A DNA stretch of 64,000 nt, from positions 727,547 to 791,546 of the forward strand of contig JAINUG010000004.1 in NCBI GenBank assembly GCA_029706075.1, written 5' to 3'. The notes below the pieces were generated by a model. That model made no database searches and was not told the DNA's origin. It saw only the letters and a list, made by a program, of their open reading frames with translations. Each line of letters opens with the position of its first letter. Positions within the stretch are counted from its first letter, which is position 1. Below are positions 22,562 through 34,199 of the stretch, one piece after another. Origin of the DNA: Aldrovandia affinis (Eukaryota; Chordata; Actinopteri; Notacanthiformes; Halosauridae). Made by a program: the position numbers and the translations under genes.

Positions 22562-22858
22562 TATAGCAAATAGCCGTGTGGGTATCCAGAGACTCATGGC
22601 TGTAATTCAAGCAAAGGGTACTTCTACCAAATACTAACTCAGCAGGGTGTAGACTTATCAATGCAAGTTATTCTAGTTTTTTAATTTATGTTCAGAAATG
22701 TTGAGAATTTCTTTTTCCCCCACTTGGAAGTTGTATGGTAAAATGTGTAAATAAAGGTGCAAAGTGTCTGATTTAATGTTTTAATTTCAGGCTGTAAAGC
22801 AACAAAAGTTGACATTTTAGAGCGGGGGTGTATACTTTAAAGGGGCACTGTAGATATT
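22562..22858 (+). mobile_element. Tc1-like transposon 3' end (relic)
   Basis: The segment 'gactcatggctgtaattcaagc...' through 'actttaaaggggcactgtaga' resembles the transposase C-terminal end and terminal repeat of fish Tc1-like elements. The same piece is in every IFITM unit. Transposase is not intact. Confidence 0.6.
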
Positions 22859-23149
22859 GATCTGTACGATACGTCCACCTGCGCAGATAGATGTGGGTCT
22901 GAGATGCATCCAACTATGCATCGATACGGATCTGTAGGATGGCTATGGAGCTGGAATGGATGATGTCAGGTGATGTGTGCATGCAGGTGAAATCAGGATA
23001 GAACAAAAGTGCAGGCATAAGTCCACCATGTGCTGCACATTGCAAACAAGTATCTGGGGGGATGGGACCTGTAACAATGCCTATACAGATAACTGGGCCT
23101 TTTCTGTCACTTTTTGTTTTCCAATACTGCAGTGGAAAGTACAGGTAGA

Positions 23150-23860
23150 TGTCATAAGGGAGCTGAATTACAGCCATGAGTCTATTTGGATACCCACATG
23201 GCTTCAGAATCTTCAGCGTTTTTTGCATAATTCAAATGGGACTGAATGTGGATTTTTTTGAGTAGTGGCTTCCTTCTTCCCACCCCACCATACAGACGAG
23301 GATTATGGAGAGCTTTCTGCATTGTTGGCACATGCACATGTTGGCCACTCTTTGCCATTGGCCTCTTGGTGGCCTCTCTGATCAGTCTCCTTCTTGCTCG
23401 GTCATCCAGCTTGTACGGATGGCCTGATCTAGGCAAGGTCCTGGTGGTGCCATGCACCTTCCACACTCTTAATTATGGGCTTGACTGTCCTACGAGGGAT
23501 ATTTAAGGCCCTTTAAATCTTTCTATACCAATTTCCTGACATGTGCCTCCACAACTTTATCCCAGAACGTTGCTCATGGTGGATTTTTGACTGAAATGCA
23601 CTATCCTGCAGTGGAATCCTCTAGGAAGAGCTGATTCTATTCTGACATAATCAGAATCACTACAATTGAACACAGGTGGAGGCCAAGAACTTTATGGAAT
23701 CAACATGGATTTAATTGGGATTTCTTGCCACTGATCAACACAAAATACTCTAGAATGTCAAAAAAACCCGAAAACTCTAAAGCCTTTTCATAGTTACAAA
23801 TAAAAAACCAATAATTGTTCATTTGGTTCTTGTTCCGTCTGTTCTCACTGATCTATACAT
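23150..23860 (-). mobile_element. Inverted Tc1-like transposase relic
   Basis: The minus frame around 23466-23182 reads GTTRTLPRSGHPYKLDDRAR and then RLYGGVGRRKPLLKK, clear hallmarks of a Tc1-like transposase DNA-binding region. The catalytic core is missing. Homologous copies lie at 35640-36020 and 42490-43330, so it was part of the duplicated unit. Confidence 0.7.
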
Positions 23861-24002
23861 ATGATTCCTGCACTCTAGCACTTTCAAACAAATCACCCAC
23901 ACATGTATTAATGGCATGCACATAGTATATCACACTCCCTGTCTTCTTTGTAGTCTGATTAGGCTGGAGGCCCCTACAGAGGCCTCAGGGAGGGTAGCAT
24001 GG

Positions 24003-26185
24003 CAGGGTTCCGCGCTGGTCTTAAAAAGCCTTAAAGTCTAAAATCCAACAATCCGATTTTTAAGGCCTAAAAAGGTCTTAAATTTTAGTTATTAGGTCTA
24101 AAAATGAGGTGCTAGGTCTTAAAAGTGAGATTAGCTCTCTATTGTGTTAAAAATGTTTTGAGTGTCCTGCAAAGAAATCAGTCCTATCTATTTACACGGA
24201 AATTAATCAAGCTGGAACCAAAAAAATGCAAATTCGCTGCCCCCGGGAGAAATTATCGGCGAACGAAGCTACGTATCATTCGAGTTGGTTGAACGTAGAC
24301 AAGAGCTAGCTAGCTAACTACTCGTGTTTTGTTTTGAGTTTCATCGCTATGTAATTTGATAAGCCATGGGCAAGTGTAGGTTTAATGAGCTATGGGTAGA
24401 GAAAAGCGTGTTTAGGTCCTGGTTAAAAGCAGTGGATGGGAATCCGCACGAAGCCCGTTGCACTTTATGCAAAAAAAATATTAAACTCGGAACATTAGGG
24501 GTAAAGTCTCTGGAATCGCATGCGAAGTCCTCGAAACATGAGACCCAAATAAGAGGTCTGCAACAAACCAGACAACTCTCCTCCATGCTTCCTCCTTCGG
24601 GGGACGCAGTGCCTGCAGCTCCGCCTCCGGCCTCCCAGCTCCCGCTACCGCGGCCCAGTCTCCCGGTACTCTAATCGGCCTCCCGCTACTCAAGGAAGAA
24701 TCGACCTTGCGCTGGGATCCACGCCAACACTGGTGGCAGAAGTGATGTGGACGCTGAAACCGTAGTTAAACACCAGTCCTATAACAGCAACGAAGGCATT
24801 GGCAAGCTTTTGCCGCATGTTCCCGATTCTGACATCGCGAAAACATTTGCGTGTGGTGGTGATAAGACGGCTTATATCACAAAGTTCGGTTTGGCGGAAT
24901 ACATAAAGGGATCTCGTCGCGAAAGTCAACAACGGACCATTCGTTGTTATGTTTGATGAAAGTTTTAACAAGGCGACCAAGACCAAGCAGCTGGACATAC
25001 ATGTTCGTTTCTGGGATGAGGGGAAAGTCCAGTCTAGGTACCTGGGGTCCCAGTTCATGGGACATGCAACAGCGCAGGACTTGCTGGCGAATGTCAAAGT
25101 AAGTAACGCAAATCAATTATTGATCTGTTCCATTTGGTAGCTATTTTTCTATAATGCCATTAGCTGTAGTGTGTCACAGCTAACTTTACATCAGTGGGCC
25201 TACTGTAGGCTAACGTTAACTTAGCCTACTTGTCTCATCTGTGAACATACTAGCTACAGTACATGTTAATTTTCAGCTTCATAGGAATGAGTGTTTGAGT
25301 ACATTTGAAATGATTGTTGTTAGCCAATATTGCAATTATCACAGCCATATTGGCTACAGTGACCTTTTATGTCAACCAGTGTAGTTTCAGTGAATCTAGA
25401 ATGACCAATACATGTCTAATTGTTGATGTACTGATTTATGTAATTTTTTTCTTTATATGTTTTGTGATAGGTGATGTTATACTGGAGCAGTTCGGTGCTC
25501 TCCTGTCCCTTGAGGGGAGAAGTGAGGAGTTCCACTCTTTCCAACCCATGCGAAAGAGAGTGGATGTCTTCTTGCGTGATGTCCTCAGTGAGCCCTACCC
25601 TGACCTCTGGGCTTTTTGCCAGAAGCTGCTCATCTTGTCCCAGGCAGATGGCTGAGCTCATCTCCAAGTCAAACATCCTGTGAAAGGGCAGCAAGAAGAA
25701 GTTGGCGAGCTTGAGATAATTGAGAAGGAGATAGAGGCAAAGGGAGCAGAGCTCAGAAAGATTGAGTGACGTTTTTTGTTGTTGGGGACTGGTTCAGTTT
25801 TCACAAAGTTTTCACAGAAATGCCCCCAAGTAGTTCCTCCCCAGCTCTGTTACATAGTAACAAGTGTCATGTCTCTTTGTATACATACTGTAACATTAAG
25901 CTGTTATAAGCTTTTGTGCACTTTGTTCTCTTCACTTTGAAGTGACTTTCTACAGTTAATAAAAATATAAAAATAAATGTACTTTTGAGACTTATTTATT
26001 GTATATTAATTATCCTTCAGACTTTTTTGTCTGTATGGCAGTGAAATCCCTAATTTCATCATCCTGAGGATGACAAAAAGCTATCATATGGTGTCGCGAA
26101 TAGGTCTAAAATTCTATTCAAAGAGGTCTAAAAAAGGTCTAAAAAAAGTCTTAAATTTGACTTGTTGAAACTTGTAGGAACCCTG
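24003..26185 (+). mobile_element. DNA transposon with CAGGGTTCC termini and 6-bp duplication
   Basis: Left end CAGGGTTCCGCG..., right end ...GTAGGAACCCTG, with subterminal repeats of 'aggtctaaaa' and 'gtcttaaa'. The flanking GCATGG occurs at 23997-24002 and 26186-26191. The same locus in unit 4 (near 43484) reads 'gggtagcatgggcctgatc' with no insertion, which fixes the ends. It carries remnants of a transposase-like gene. TIRs resemble hAT, but hAT makes 8-bp duplications. An IS3EU-like group known from fish is an alternative I could not confirm. Confidence 0.75.
24366..25655 (+). pseudogene. Transposase-like gene of the 24-kb element, degraded
   Basis: The start ATG at 24366 leads into a BED-like zinc-binding N-terminus: CTLCKKNIKLGTLG followed by SHAKSSKH, a C-x2-C...H-x5-H pattern. 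After a stop at 24672 the same frame resumes to about 24950. A shifted frame then gives FDESFNKATKTKQLDIHVRF, a conserved block of a multi-copy fish transposase-like family. GTAAGT at 25099 and TAG|GTGATG near 25469 look like intron borders. The next block ends LWAFCQKLLILSQ (about 25605-25645), like the C-terminal dimerisation segment of hAT-like proteins, then stops. The middle catalytic part is missing: an internal deletion derivative that cannot be active. Confidence 0.55.
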
Positions 26186-27022
26186 GCATGGGCCTGATCA
26201 GTATCCTTGTTATGTATACTATGAAAACAACTGAACACGGATGTTGAATATAATCTATGTGATGGGGTGCTCCGGTTCACCTCCAATGTTGGGATTGAAG
26301 GCAGGCCAGTCATCATCTCCGGCATGGGCCTGCCCTAGATTTCCACGAACCATTAAGGGTGGAGTTTGATCTGGCCTGAGTGTACCACATTGGTCAAACT
26401 GACATGATCAAAGGCCTGGTGGCGGGGGTGACCATGAGCACATAAATGAGATATGTATGCAAATGTATTCATCATGCCATACACAGGTGGGAGGGCATAG
26501 CAAGGGAGAGGGGAGATCCGCCAATGTTTCTATAATAATGAACAAAAGATATGGAGTCTTCAGAGCGTTTCTGGGTTGGCCTTGAACGGCTTCATCCCTG
26601 TGTGCACATTGGTTGATAAACATCTGTTGTTTGAACCTGTGGCTGCCATCACATCTATGGGTCCTGAGGGATCTCTCAGACCACCACGTCAATTGCACGT
26701 CCTAAATAAACTCTGGTGCAATTACTTGTCTTCAGAGGTCACATAATTATTTGATTGGAGTCCACCTGTTTACAATTAACGTGTTTCAAATTATTTCGAA
26801 TTAAATACACCTGTCTGTGAGAGGTCCCACAATTGGTTAGTGCATTTCCAAACAAGAACTTCATCATGAAGACCAAAAAATATTCAAAGCAAATTGCACC
26901 CCTTGTAATTTTACATGTCCTTGTGCTTCTTTGAGAAACAGAAAACATCTTACAAGGCTCGGCTGAAAAGCGCTGAAACATAAACAAATGCGGAGTAATG
27001 TTATCTTTCCTCCTCCCTTCTG
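26186..27022. repeat. Tail of IFITM unit 1
   Basis: Matches 43484-43955 plus 45557-45810 and 46410-46540 of unit 4. It lacks the L2 LINE found there and has a shortened Tc1-like stretch (26700-26890). No host gene seen. Confidence 0.65.
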
Positions 27023-27567
27023 AATAAACATTATGGCCAATTCAAAGCCCCAATTGTCACCGGATAGATTAGCTGGAAGCTACAGTGTCGTCTCTGCCAA
27101 GTCGCCTGATACAAACCACGAAATGGAAAATGCAGTCTTGGAGCCGTCATGAGCTCCAGGAATGAGTCTTTGCAGTTCGGAGAATACTTTAATCACACTT
27201 TTACTTTAACCACTCCAGCTAATCAATTACACTCGGGTTGGTCACACTGTCATGTTGAGAAGATGTTCATTGGTCAACGTCAATTTCACAAAATACTATT
27301 GTGTAAAAATGTTGATGTAGGACAGTAGTCAAATGTTGTGTGATGATACTTTATTCGCAAAAACGATCACATACATAGGTTATGCTTAGGCCAACGTGAT
27401 CTGCAAACAGATATGAACTTCTACATTTCTACAGTTTACCAGTTTAAAAACTGGTAACGAAAACAAGCGCGAGCAAACAAAATATACACATTGACTGTAG
27501 GCTATAATAATACCTCAATATAAAAAGAAACAGATCGCTTTAAAGAAAAAAAGAGCCCAAGCCCCAG

Positions 27568-29052
27568 TTAACCCCCATAGTATTTATACTGGGTATTAGA
27601 GGAAACCATCGAGCCGAGCTTTTGAACGCCCAAAGTCACCAGGATGATGAAGATGGTCACGCACACCAGGTTGAGGCGGAGGGCCACTTTGTTGAGGCAG
27701 TACGCGGTGGATCCGTACTCTCGCGCCGCCTCAAGGTCACCCATCACTTTCCGGTCTCTGGCCTGAGATAGAACACAGTTTCGTACTTACTTGCGCTCCA
27801 ACACACCGAAAAAGTGACAACTAGTCCAGTTTTAATCCACATAAATTGTATTATGAGAATGTGCGGATTAAATTCTGACCACTGAAATATCTCAATTTTC
27901 AATTCAAAAAAGGTGTTTTATTTTAATACTTTAATCGCAACCATTTTAAATGTGCATGCCAATGTGGTTGCGTAAAGCTATTGTTACCGAAGCTATAAAG
28001 CTCTACAACAGTGTTCACTCGTGCCCTAGGGGAGCTGCAGGTTTTTGTTTTCATTTTAAAATCAGCAACCAATTTAGACCGAAGAAATGGGTGATGCGAG
28101 TTAATTTATCATGGAACGCTTTTTTTTCAATTTAAAAACGGGGTGACAACAGATCTGATTTTGCTTAAGCCATGTTTTCACTTTTGAGGTGAAATTACCA
28201 ATACTATTGCATCTCTTAATATGAGTTGGTAGTGAATTCCAATGTTTAGAGGCTTTTTATAGAAAATTCCGATTCACGAAATGTTGTAATGCGTTTGGAT
28301 ATAGTGCAATCTCTGGAAATGGCTAGAAAATCTGTTGGAATAGTCAGGTCTAACTTTATAAATTAATTTAGAGGCGGGGTTACAAAGCTGTGAACAATTT
28401 TAAACACAAGACATACATCAGAATAAAACCCAGTTATCCAAACTCAATATGATACATTTATTTAGTATCTTGCTATGGTGGTATTGAGTAGGTTTTGATC
28501 TCTTTGCAGTTTCTCTAGCTTGAGCCCAATTTGTTATTCTGCAGGTTATGCCAGGTGAGAAAAAATCATAGCGTGCATATAAACTTTGGCTGCTTCAGTT
28601 GAAAGGCTGTCTAATGAAGCTTAAATTTGACAAGTTAAACTTTTAACTTTTATTTGCCACTTTCTTTAGGTTTTTTCTTTAGTTAGATTTGAGTCTTGAG
28701 TCGAAATGCTGACTTTCCCCCCTTAATATAGATGTCAGGGGAAATTAAAGTAAAACATTGAAATAATTTCAATTATTTGGTGGGGGGGGTTAAGAACAAA
28801 TAAACAGCTTTAAAGACGGGATCCGGTCGCGCTCACCTTAATTGAGTAGTACAGAGCAGCAAAGCCCAGGCAAAACGTGTTCATGTAGAAAAAGTTGCAC
28901 AGGGACCAGATGACGTGGTCTCGAGGCGGCGGGACCAGTGGCACAATTATCCAGACTTGGTTAGCCATCGCAATCTCCCGAGGATCCTTCATTCGCTCAT
29001 CGGCGTTGGGTTGCATTGGTAAAAGTTCTGGTTGGTATTGTACGTTCTCCAT
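27568..29052 (-). CDS. IFITM-like (CD225) protein, copy 2, divergent second helix
   Basis: Same two-exon plan as copy 1: exon 1 is 29052-28837 (72 codons) and exon 2 is 27762-27568 (64 codons plus TAA), with intact splice sites and no stops. The N-terminus and first helix are close to the other copies ([16 protein letters not shown]). The second hydrophobic region is unusual: CLNKVALRLNLVCVTIF where copies 1, 3 and 5 read [17 protein letters not shown]. This puts Lys and Arg into the start of the membrane helix, and the preceding Arg of TARCLN is Tyr. It may be a decaying copy under relaxed constraint or a functionally changed one. The open frame argues against long-term neutrality but does not exclude a recent change. 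Confidence 0.75.
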
Positions 29053-29340
29053 CTTAAGGTAATGAATGCCCTTTTAAACTGGTTGCAAATTTTCGCGCGT
29101 GGGTCTGCTCGCAGCACAGTTTCCAATTCAAAGAAAGTGAACACAGTTTGCCTGCCGCGATGATTTTCGCACACAATCTGACAAAAGTTGCTTCACCGGA
29201 GACGAGGGTCATTGTTCGAGGGGGCGTGGCGAGTTTGAACAAATAAGGAGCCGCTCCCCCCCCCTCCAGTCTTCATAACTTTCTATATCCAAGCAAAGAG
29301 AGCAGATGTGTTGCCAACTACGTAGGCGTATAAAACTTTA

Positions 29341-29352
29341 AGTTTCCTTTTA
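29341..29352 (-). promoter_or_regulatory. ISRE-like element, IFITM copy 2 promoter
   Basis: The same TAAAAGGAAACT (minus strand) as in copy 1, about 289 bp upstream of the ATG. It is conserved in sequence and spacing between units 1 and 2. Confidence 0.5.
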
Positions 29353-29579
29353 ACGGTTGGGCTCACTTTATTTACCGTTTTGACCGTTACTTTGCTGGTT
29401 CCTTGTCCACGCGTCTTCGGCACTGAGCTTGGAGCCACGTGTGCCATATAAACTTAGTTTAACTTTGTTCTGTTCATAAGGTTATTATAAGTCATTAAAT
29501 AAGTCTGGGTTGTTTCCCCAGGAGTAGCCTACAAGACCAGAATCCTCCCCCCTACTTGGCCCCATTTTGGCCCCTTGCC

Positions 29580-30240
29580 TAGATCAGGCCTGAGCAAGTT
29601 GGAGACTGATCAGAAAGAGCACCAAGAGGCTAATGACAACTATGAAGCAACTACAGGATTTTATGGCAGAATATTCAACATGTGCATATGACAACAATAC
29701 AGAAAGCTCTCCACAATTCTGATTTGTATGGTAGGATGGCAAGAAGGAAGCCACTACTCTAAAAAGTCCACATTTAGTCCCATTTGAGGTATGTGGTTCT
29801 GTGTGGCTCAATAGGTAGAGCATGGTGTTGGCAACACTTAGGTTGTGGGTTCGATTCCCGTTGGGACCACATATACTGACAAATGTATGCATTCACTACT
29901 GTAAGTTGCTTTGGGTAAAAGCGTCTGCTAAATAGCATATAGCAAATAGCTGTGTGGGTATCCAGAGACTCATGGCTGTAATTCAAGCAAAGGGTACTTC
30001 TACCAAATACTAACTCAGCAGGGTGTAGACTTATCAATGCAAGTTATTCTTGTTTTTTAATTTATGTTCAGAAATGTTGAGAATTTCTTTTTTCCCCACT
30101 TGGAAGTTGTAGGGTAAAATGTGTAAATAAAGGTGGAAAGAGTCTGATTTAGTGTTTTAATTTCAGGCTGTAAAGCAACAAAAGTTGACATTTTAGAGCG
30201 GGGGTGTAGACTTGAAAGGGGCACTGTAGATATTGATCTG
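29580..30240 (+). mobile_element. Tc1-like relic with SINE inside (unit 2)
   Basis: The plus strand holds decayed transposase sequence ('gcctgagcaagttggagactgatc' to 'aagaaggaagccactact'), the SINE, then the Tc1-like 3' end to 'aaaggggcactgtaga'. The inner catalytic region is missing. Confidence 0.55.
29797..29950 (+). repeat. tRNA-derived SINE
   Basis: A box 'tggctcaataggtagagc', B box 'ggttcgattcc', tail 'gtaagttgctttgggtaaaagcgtctgctaaatag'. It sits in the Tc1-like relic and is shared by units 1, 2, 3 and 5 at the same place, so it predates the tandem duplication. Confidence 0.8.
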
Positions 30241-30478
30241 TACGATACGTCCACCTGCGCAGACAGATATGGGTCTGAGATGCATCCAACTATGCATCGA
30301 TACGGATCTGTAGGATGGCTATGGAGCTGGAATGGATGATGTCAGGTGATGTGTGCATGCATTTTACATTTACATTTTAAGCATTTAGCAGACGCTCTTA
30401 TCCAGAGCGACTTACAAGATGTGTATTAATACATGGTAGGAACAATCATGTCAGGAAAGACCAAAAAATATTCTAAGC

Positions 30479-30960
30479 CAGCGGTTCTCAAACTATGGGT
30501 CGCGACCCTTGGGGTCGCCAAAGGTTCATGGTGGGGTCGCCAAAAAATACATGTTAAAAAAAATTAACCATAGGAGAACAGTTTTTCCTTCCCTGTGCCA
30601 AGCAGAGGCGCAGCGTGCGCTGTGGAACCGGGCGCAAAAAAATTCCGAGGGGCGCAGAATTTCAGAAGACGAAAAAAAATACAATTAGGGCACGGACCGG
30701 TTTCATGCACCGGGTGTAAAATTCCGAGGGGCGCAAATTATTTTTCCTCTTGCAACCCCCCTCGTCCACAGAAAATGGTCTTGCATGAAACCGGTCCGTG
30801 GTTGGGCACCGTTACGTGGGACAACTTGATGCCATTGCCATTCAACTTGATGGGGTCGCGATTTATGTATGGGGTCGCGAATTTCCATTTATGTATGGGG
30901 TCGCGATTTTTTCCGACCCATGAAATGGGGTCGTGGAGTAAAAAAGTTTGAGAAACCCTG
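30479..30960. mobile_element. hAT-type MITE, 8-bp TSD
   Basis: 482 bp with ends CAGCGGTTCTCAAACT and (complement) CAGGGTTTCTCAAACT, a classic hAT terminal pattern. A perfect 8-bp duplication TTCTAAGC is at 30471-30478 and 30961-30968. It has no transposase. Inside is a second inverted pair, CACGGACCGGTTTCATG near 30691 and its complement near 30784. Confidence 0.88.
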
Positions 30961-31279
30961 TTCTAAGCAAATCGCACCCCTTGTAATTTTACATGTCCTT
31001 GTGCTTCTTTGAGAAACAGAAAACATCTTACAAGGCTCGACTGAAAAGCGCTGAAACATAAACAAATGCGGAGTAATGTTATCTTTCCTCCTGCCTTCTG
31101 AATAAACATTCTGGCCAATTCAAAGCCCCAATTGTCACCGGATAGATTAGCTGGAAGCTACAATGTCGTCTCTGCCAAGTCGCCTGATACAAACCACGAA
31201 ATGGGAAATGCAGTTTTGGAGCAGTCATGAGCTCCAGGAATGAGTCTTTGCAGTTCGGAGAATACTTGAATCACAAAAG

Positions 31280-32230
31280 TGTTATATTCTGAGTTATTGT
31301 TCTGTCATTTTTGTACCTTGTTTATTTATTATCAGTCATGTTTCATTATTCTTTTTTCAGCTTTGCATTTTTCACTGTTCTGTCACGTTCTGCTCCCCCG
31401 TCTGTTATTGTTCCTGTTCCGTTTATTTCTAGATCCACTCCTTGTCTTGTCATGCACTTCGGGTGTTTAGAATTTCCGGGTTTCCTCCGCCTTCGCTTAT
31501 TTTATCGTTTTCTTCTGTATACTTTCTTGATCGCACTTTGTATATATTAGTTAGATGTGTACAGTACTAACTAACTAATCTACTAACGTTAGGGATTTAG
31601 ATTGAGTTACTAACACTACTAATCACTAATTATCTCACGCTTCTTACTATCGCTCATTTCTCTCTCCCATTATCCTATCCCTGATTAGCTTTCTATTCTC
31701 TCTTCATACGCACGCAACGTTTCTCTTTGCGTACCTCCCCTTTTACTATGCACGTGTCTGCCTGTTCTCCCAGGTCGTTAATTGTCTATATGTTTGTATG
31801 GTTCAGTGTCCGTGTCTTGCGTTTCCCCCTTGTTATTTAATTATCTATTCCCTGTGTTCCATCCTCTCTCTCCTCATTGTCTCACCTGATTTCCATTGTG
31901 TCTGCCTGTATATATGTCCAGTGTTTTCTGTTACCCGTTGTCAGTACGTTGATTCATTTTTCCCTGAGCCTACCTTTCCGAAGCCAGTGTAATTTGTATT
32001 TCCCGAGACTACCCTTCTTATTACGACTCCGAGCCTGCCTAGTGATTTTGTTTGTTTGCCTTTCTGCCTTCCTGTTTATCGACCTTTTGACTGCCTGTTT
32101 TCGACTTCTCTCTGCCTCGCGTTTTTGTACCTCCGATTCTCTGATTCCTGGTTTGGACCCCTGCCTTCTAATAAACTACTCTTTTGCCATATCCCTGATC
32201 TGCGTCTGGGTCCTTATCACGGTCGTCACA
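31280..32230 (+). mobile_element. Solo LTR, 5-bp TSD
   Basis: 951 bp with TGTTAT...GTCACA ends and the 5-bp duplication AAAAG at 31275-31279 and 32231-32235. The uninterrupted site is seen in unit 1 ('cacaaaagttccactcc'). An AATAAA (taataaac) lies near its right end. No coding sequence; the open frames in it are T/C-rich chance frames. Same family as 41322-42202, opposite direction. Confidence 0.85.
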
Positions 32231-32595
32231 AAAAGTTCCACTCCAGCTAATCAATTACACTCGGGTTGGTTACACTGTCATGTTGAGAAGATGTTCATTG
32301 GTCAACGTCAATTTCACAAAATACTATTGTGTAAAAATGTTGATGTAGGACAGTAGTCAAACGTTGTGTGATGATACTTTATTCGCAAAAACGATCACAT
32401 ACATAGGTTATGCTTAGGCCAACGTGACCTGCAAACAGATATGAACGTCTACATTTCTACAGTTTATCAGTATAAAAACTGGTAACGAAAACAAGCGCAA
32501 GCAAACAAAATATACACATTGACAGTAGGCTATAATAATACCTCAATATAAAAAGAAACAGATCGCTTTAAAGAAAAAAAGAGCCCAAGCCCCAG

Positions 32596-34199
32596 TTAAC
32601 CCTCATAGTATTTATACTGGGTGTTAGAGGAAACCATCGAGCGGAGCGCGGAAAAGCCAACAGCCACCAGGATGATGAAGATGATCACGCACACCAAGAA
32701 GAGGCAGAGGGCCACGATGTTGAGGCAGCGCGCGGTGGATCCGTACTCTCGCGCCGCCTCAAAGTCGCCCACCACTTTCCGGTCTCTGGCCTGAGATAGA
32801 ACACAGTTTCGTACTTACTTGCGCTCCAACACACCAAAAAAGTTACAACTAATCCAGTTTTATAGAAAATTGTATTATAAGAATGTGCGGATTAAATTCT
32901 GACCACTGAAATATCTCAATTTTTAGCGTGAAAAAAGTGTTTTATTTTAATACTTTAATCGCAACCATTTTAAATGTGCATGCCAATGTGGTTGCGTAAA
33001 GCTATTGTTACCGAAGCTATAAAGCACTACAACAGTGTTCAATCTTGCCCTAGGGGAGCTGCAGGTTTTTGTTTTCATTTTAAAATAAGCAACCAATTTA
33101 GACCGAAGAAAATGGGTGATGCGAGTTAATTTATCATGGAAAGCTTTTTTTTCCATTTAAAAACGGGGTGACAACAGATATGATTTTGCTTAAGCCATGT
33201 TTTCACTTTTGAGGTGAAATTACCAAAACTATTGCATCTCTTAATATGAGTTGGTAGTGAATTCCAATGTTTAGAGGCTTTTTATAGAAAATTCCGATTC
33301 ACGAAATGTTGTAATGCGTTTGGATATAGTGCAATCTCTGGAAATGGCTAGAAAATCTGTTGGAATAGTCAGGTCTAACTTTATAAATTAATTTAGAGGC
33401 GGGGTTACAAAGCTGTGAACAATTTTAAACACAAGACATACATCAGAATAAAACCCAGTTATCCAAACTCCTTGCAGTTTCTCTAGCTTGAGCCCAACTT
33501 GTTATTCTGTAGGTTATGCCAGGTGAGAAAAAATCATAGCGTGCATATAAACTTTGGCTGCTTCCGTTGAAAGGTTGTCTAATGAAGCTTAAGTTTGACA
33601 AGTTAAACTTTTAACTTTTATTTGCCACTTTCTTTAGGTTTTTTCTTTAGTTAGTTAGATTTGAGTCTTGAGTCGAAATGCTGACTTTCCCCCCTTAATA
33701 TATATGTCAGGGGAAATTAAAGTAAAATATTGAAATAATCAGGACGGGATCCGGTTGCGTTAGTGCTGCGTAACAACGAAAATCTGCAAAACCGGCTCTC
33801 CAAGAGCAATAGTGAATACCACTAACCAGTGCAACAATTGAATCAATGCCGACAATAAAATTAATGCCAGCAAAAGTTTTCAATGCGTGCATAACGGCGT
33901 AACAGTTTCAGGCATCAAAAACTACTTGGGGGGGGGTTAAGAACAAATAAACAGCTTTAAAGACGGGATCCGGTCGCGCTCACCTTAATTGAGAAGTACA
34001 GAGCCGCAAAGCCCAGGCAAAAAGGGTTCATGTACAAAAAGCTGCACAGGGACCAGATGACGTGATCCCGAGGCGGCGGGACCAGTGGCGCAGTCATCCG
34101 GACTTGGTTAGCCATCGCAATCTCCCGAGGATCCTTCATTCGCTCATAGGCGTTGGGTTGCATTGGTAAAAGTTCTGGTTGGTATTGTACGTTCTCCAT
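32596..34199 (-). CDS. IFITM-like (CD225) protein, copy 3
   Basis: Exon 1 is 34199-33984 (72 codons) and exon 2 is 32790-32596 (64 codons plus TAA), both with intact GT/AG borders; 136 residues. The CD225 region is nearly identical to copy 1; exon 1 differs by [11 protein letters not shown] (Thr to Pro) in the first helix. The second helix [17 protein letters not shown] is intact, and the C-terminus is NTQYKYYEG. The promoter differs from copies 1 and 2: the sequence around 34473-34505 reads 'gaaactttgtttcctcgaaaaac' rather than the simple ISRE-like site. Confidence 0.87.

Larger units (their letters stand above)
4024..27022 (-). repeat. IFITM tandem unit 1
   Basis: First of five direct repeats. 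Each begins, on plus, with 'aataaacattctggccaattc', then carries the IFITM gene 3' flank, exon 2, intron, exon 1, promoter, a Tc1-like relic, a tRNA-SINE, an inverted Tc1-like relic, and a tail ending 'atctttcctcctcccttctg' just before the next unit. Unit 1 is stretched to about 23 kb by the gypsy elements, a MITE at 21748 and a 2.2-kb DNA transposon at 24003. About 340 bp present in the other units, between 'aactcatta' and 'catggtgttgg', is missing and replaced by the LTR elements. Confidence 0.8.
27023..31100 (-). repeat. IFITM tandem unit 2
   Basis: The second direct repeat, with gene, promoter, Tc1-like relic and SINE in the standard order. The distal part is shortened, and a hAT MITE and a SINE tail (30363-30420) were added. 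Confidence 0.8.

Noticed and set aside
29797..29870. tRNA gene
   Set aside because: A and B boxes are present, but there is no cloverleaf, and the SINE tail follows; the same unit recurs many times.
31877..32356. 159-codon hydrophobic frame
   Set aside because: Lies in and across the end of a solo LTR, is T/C-rich, and crosses a target duplication.
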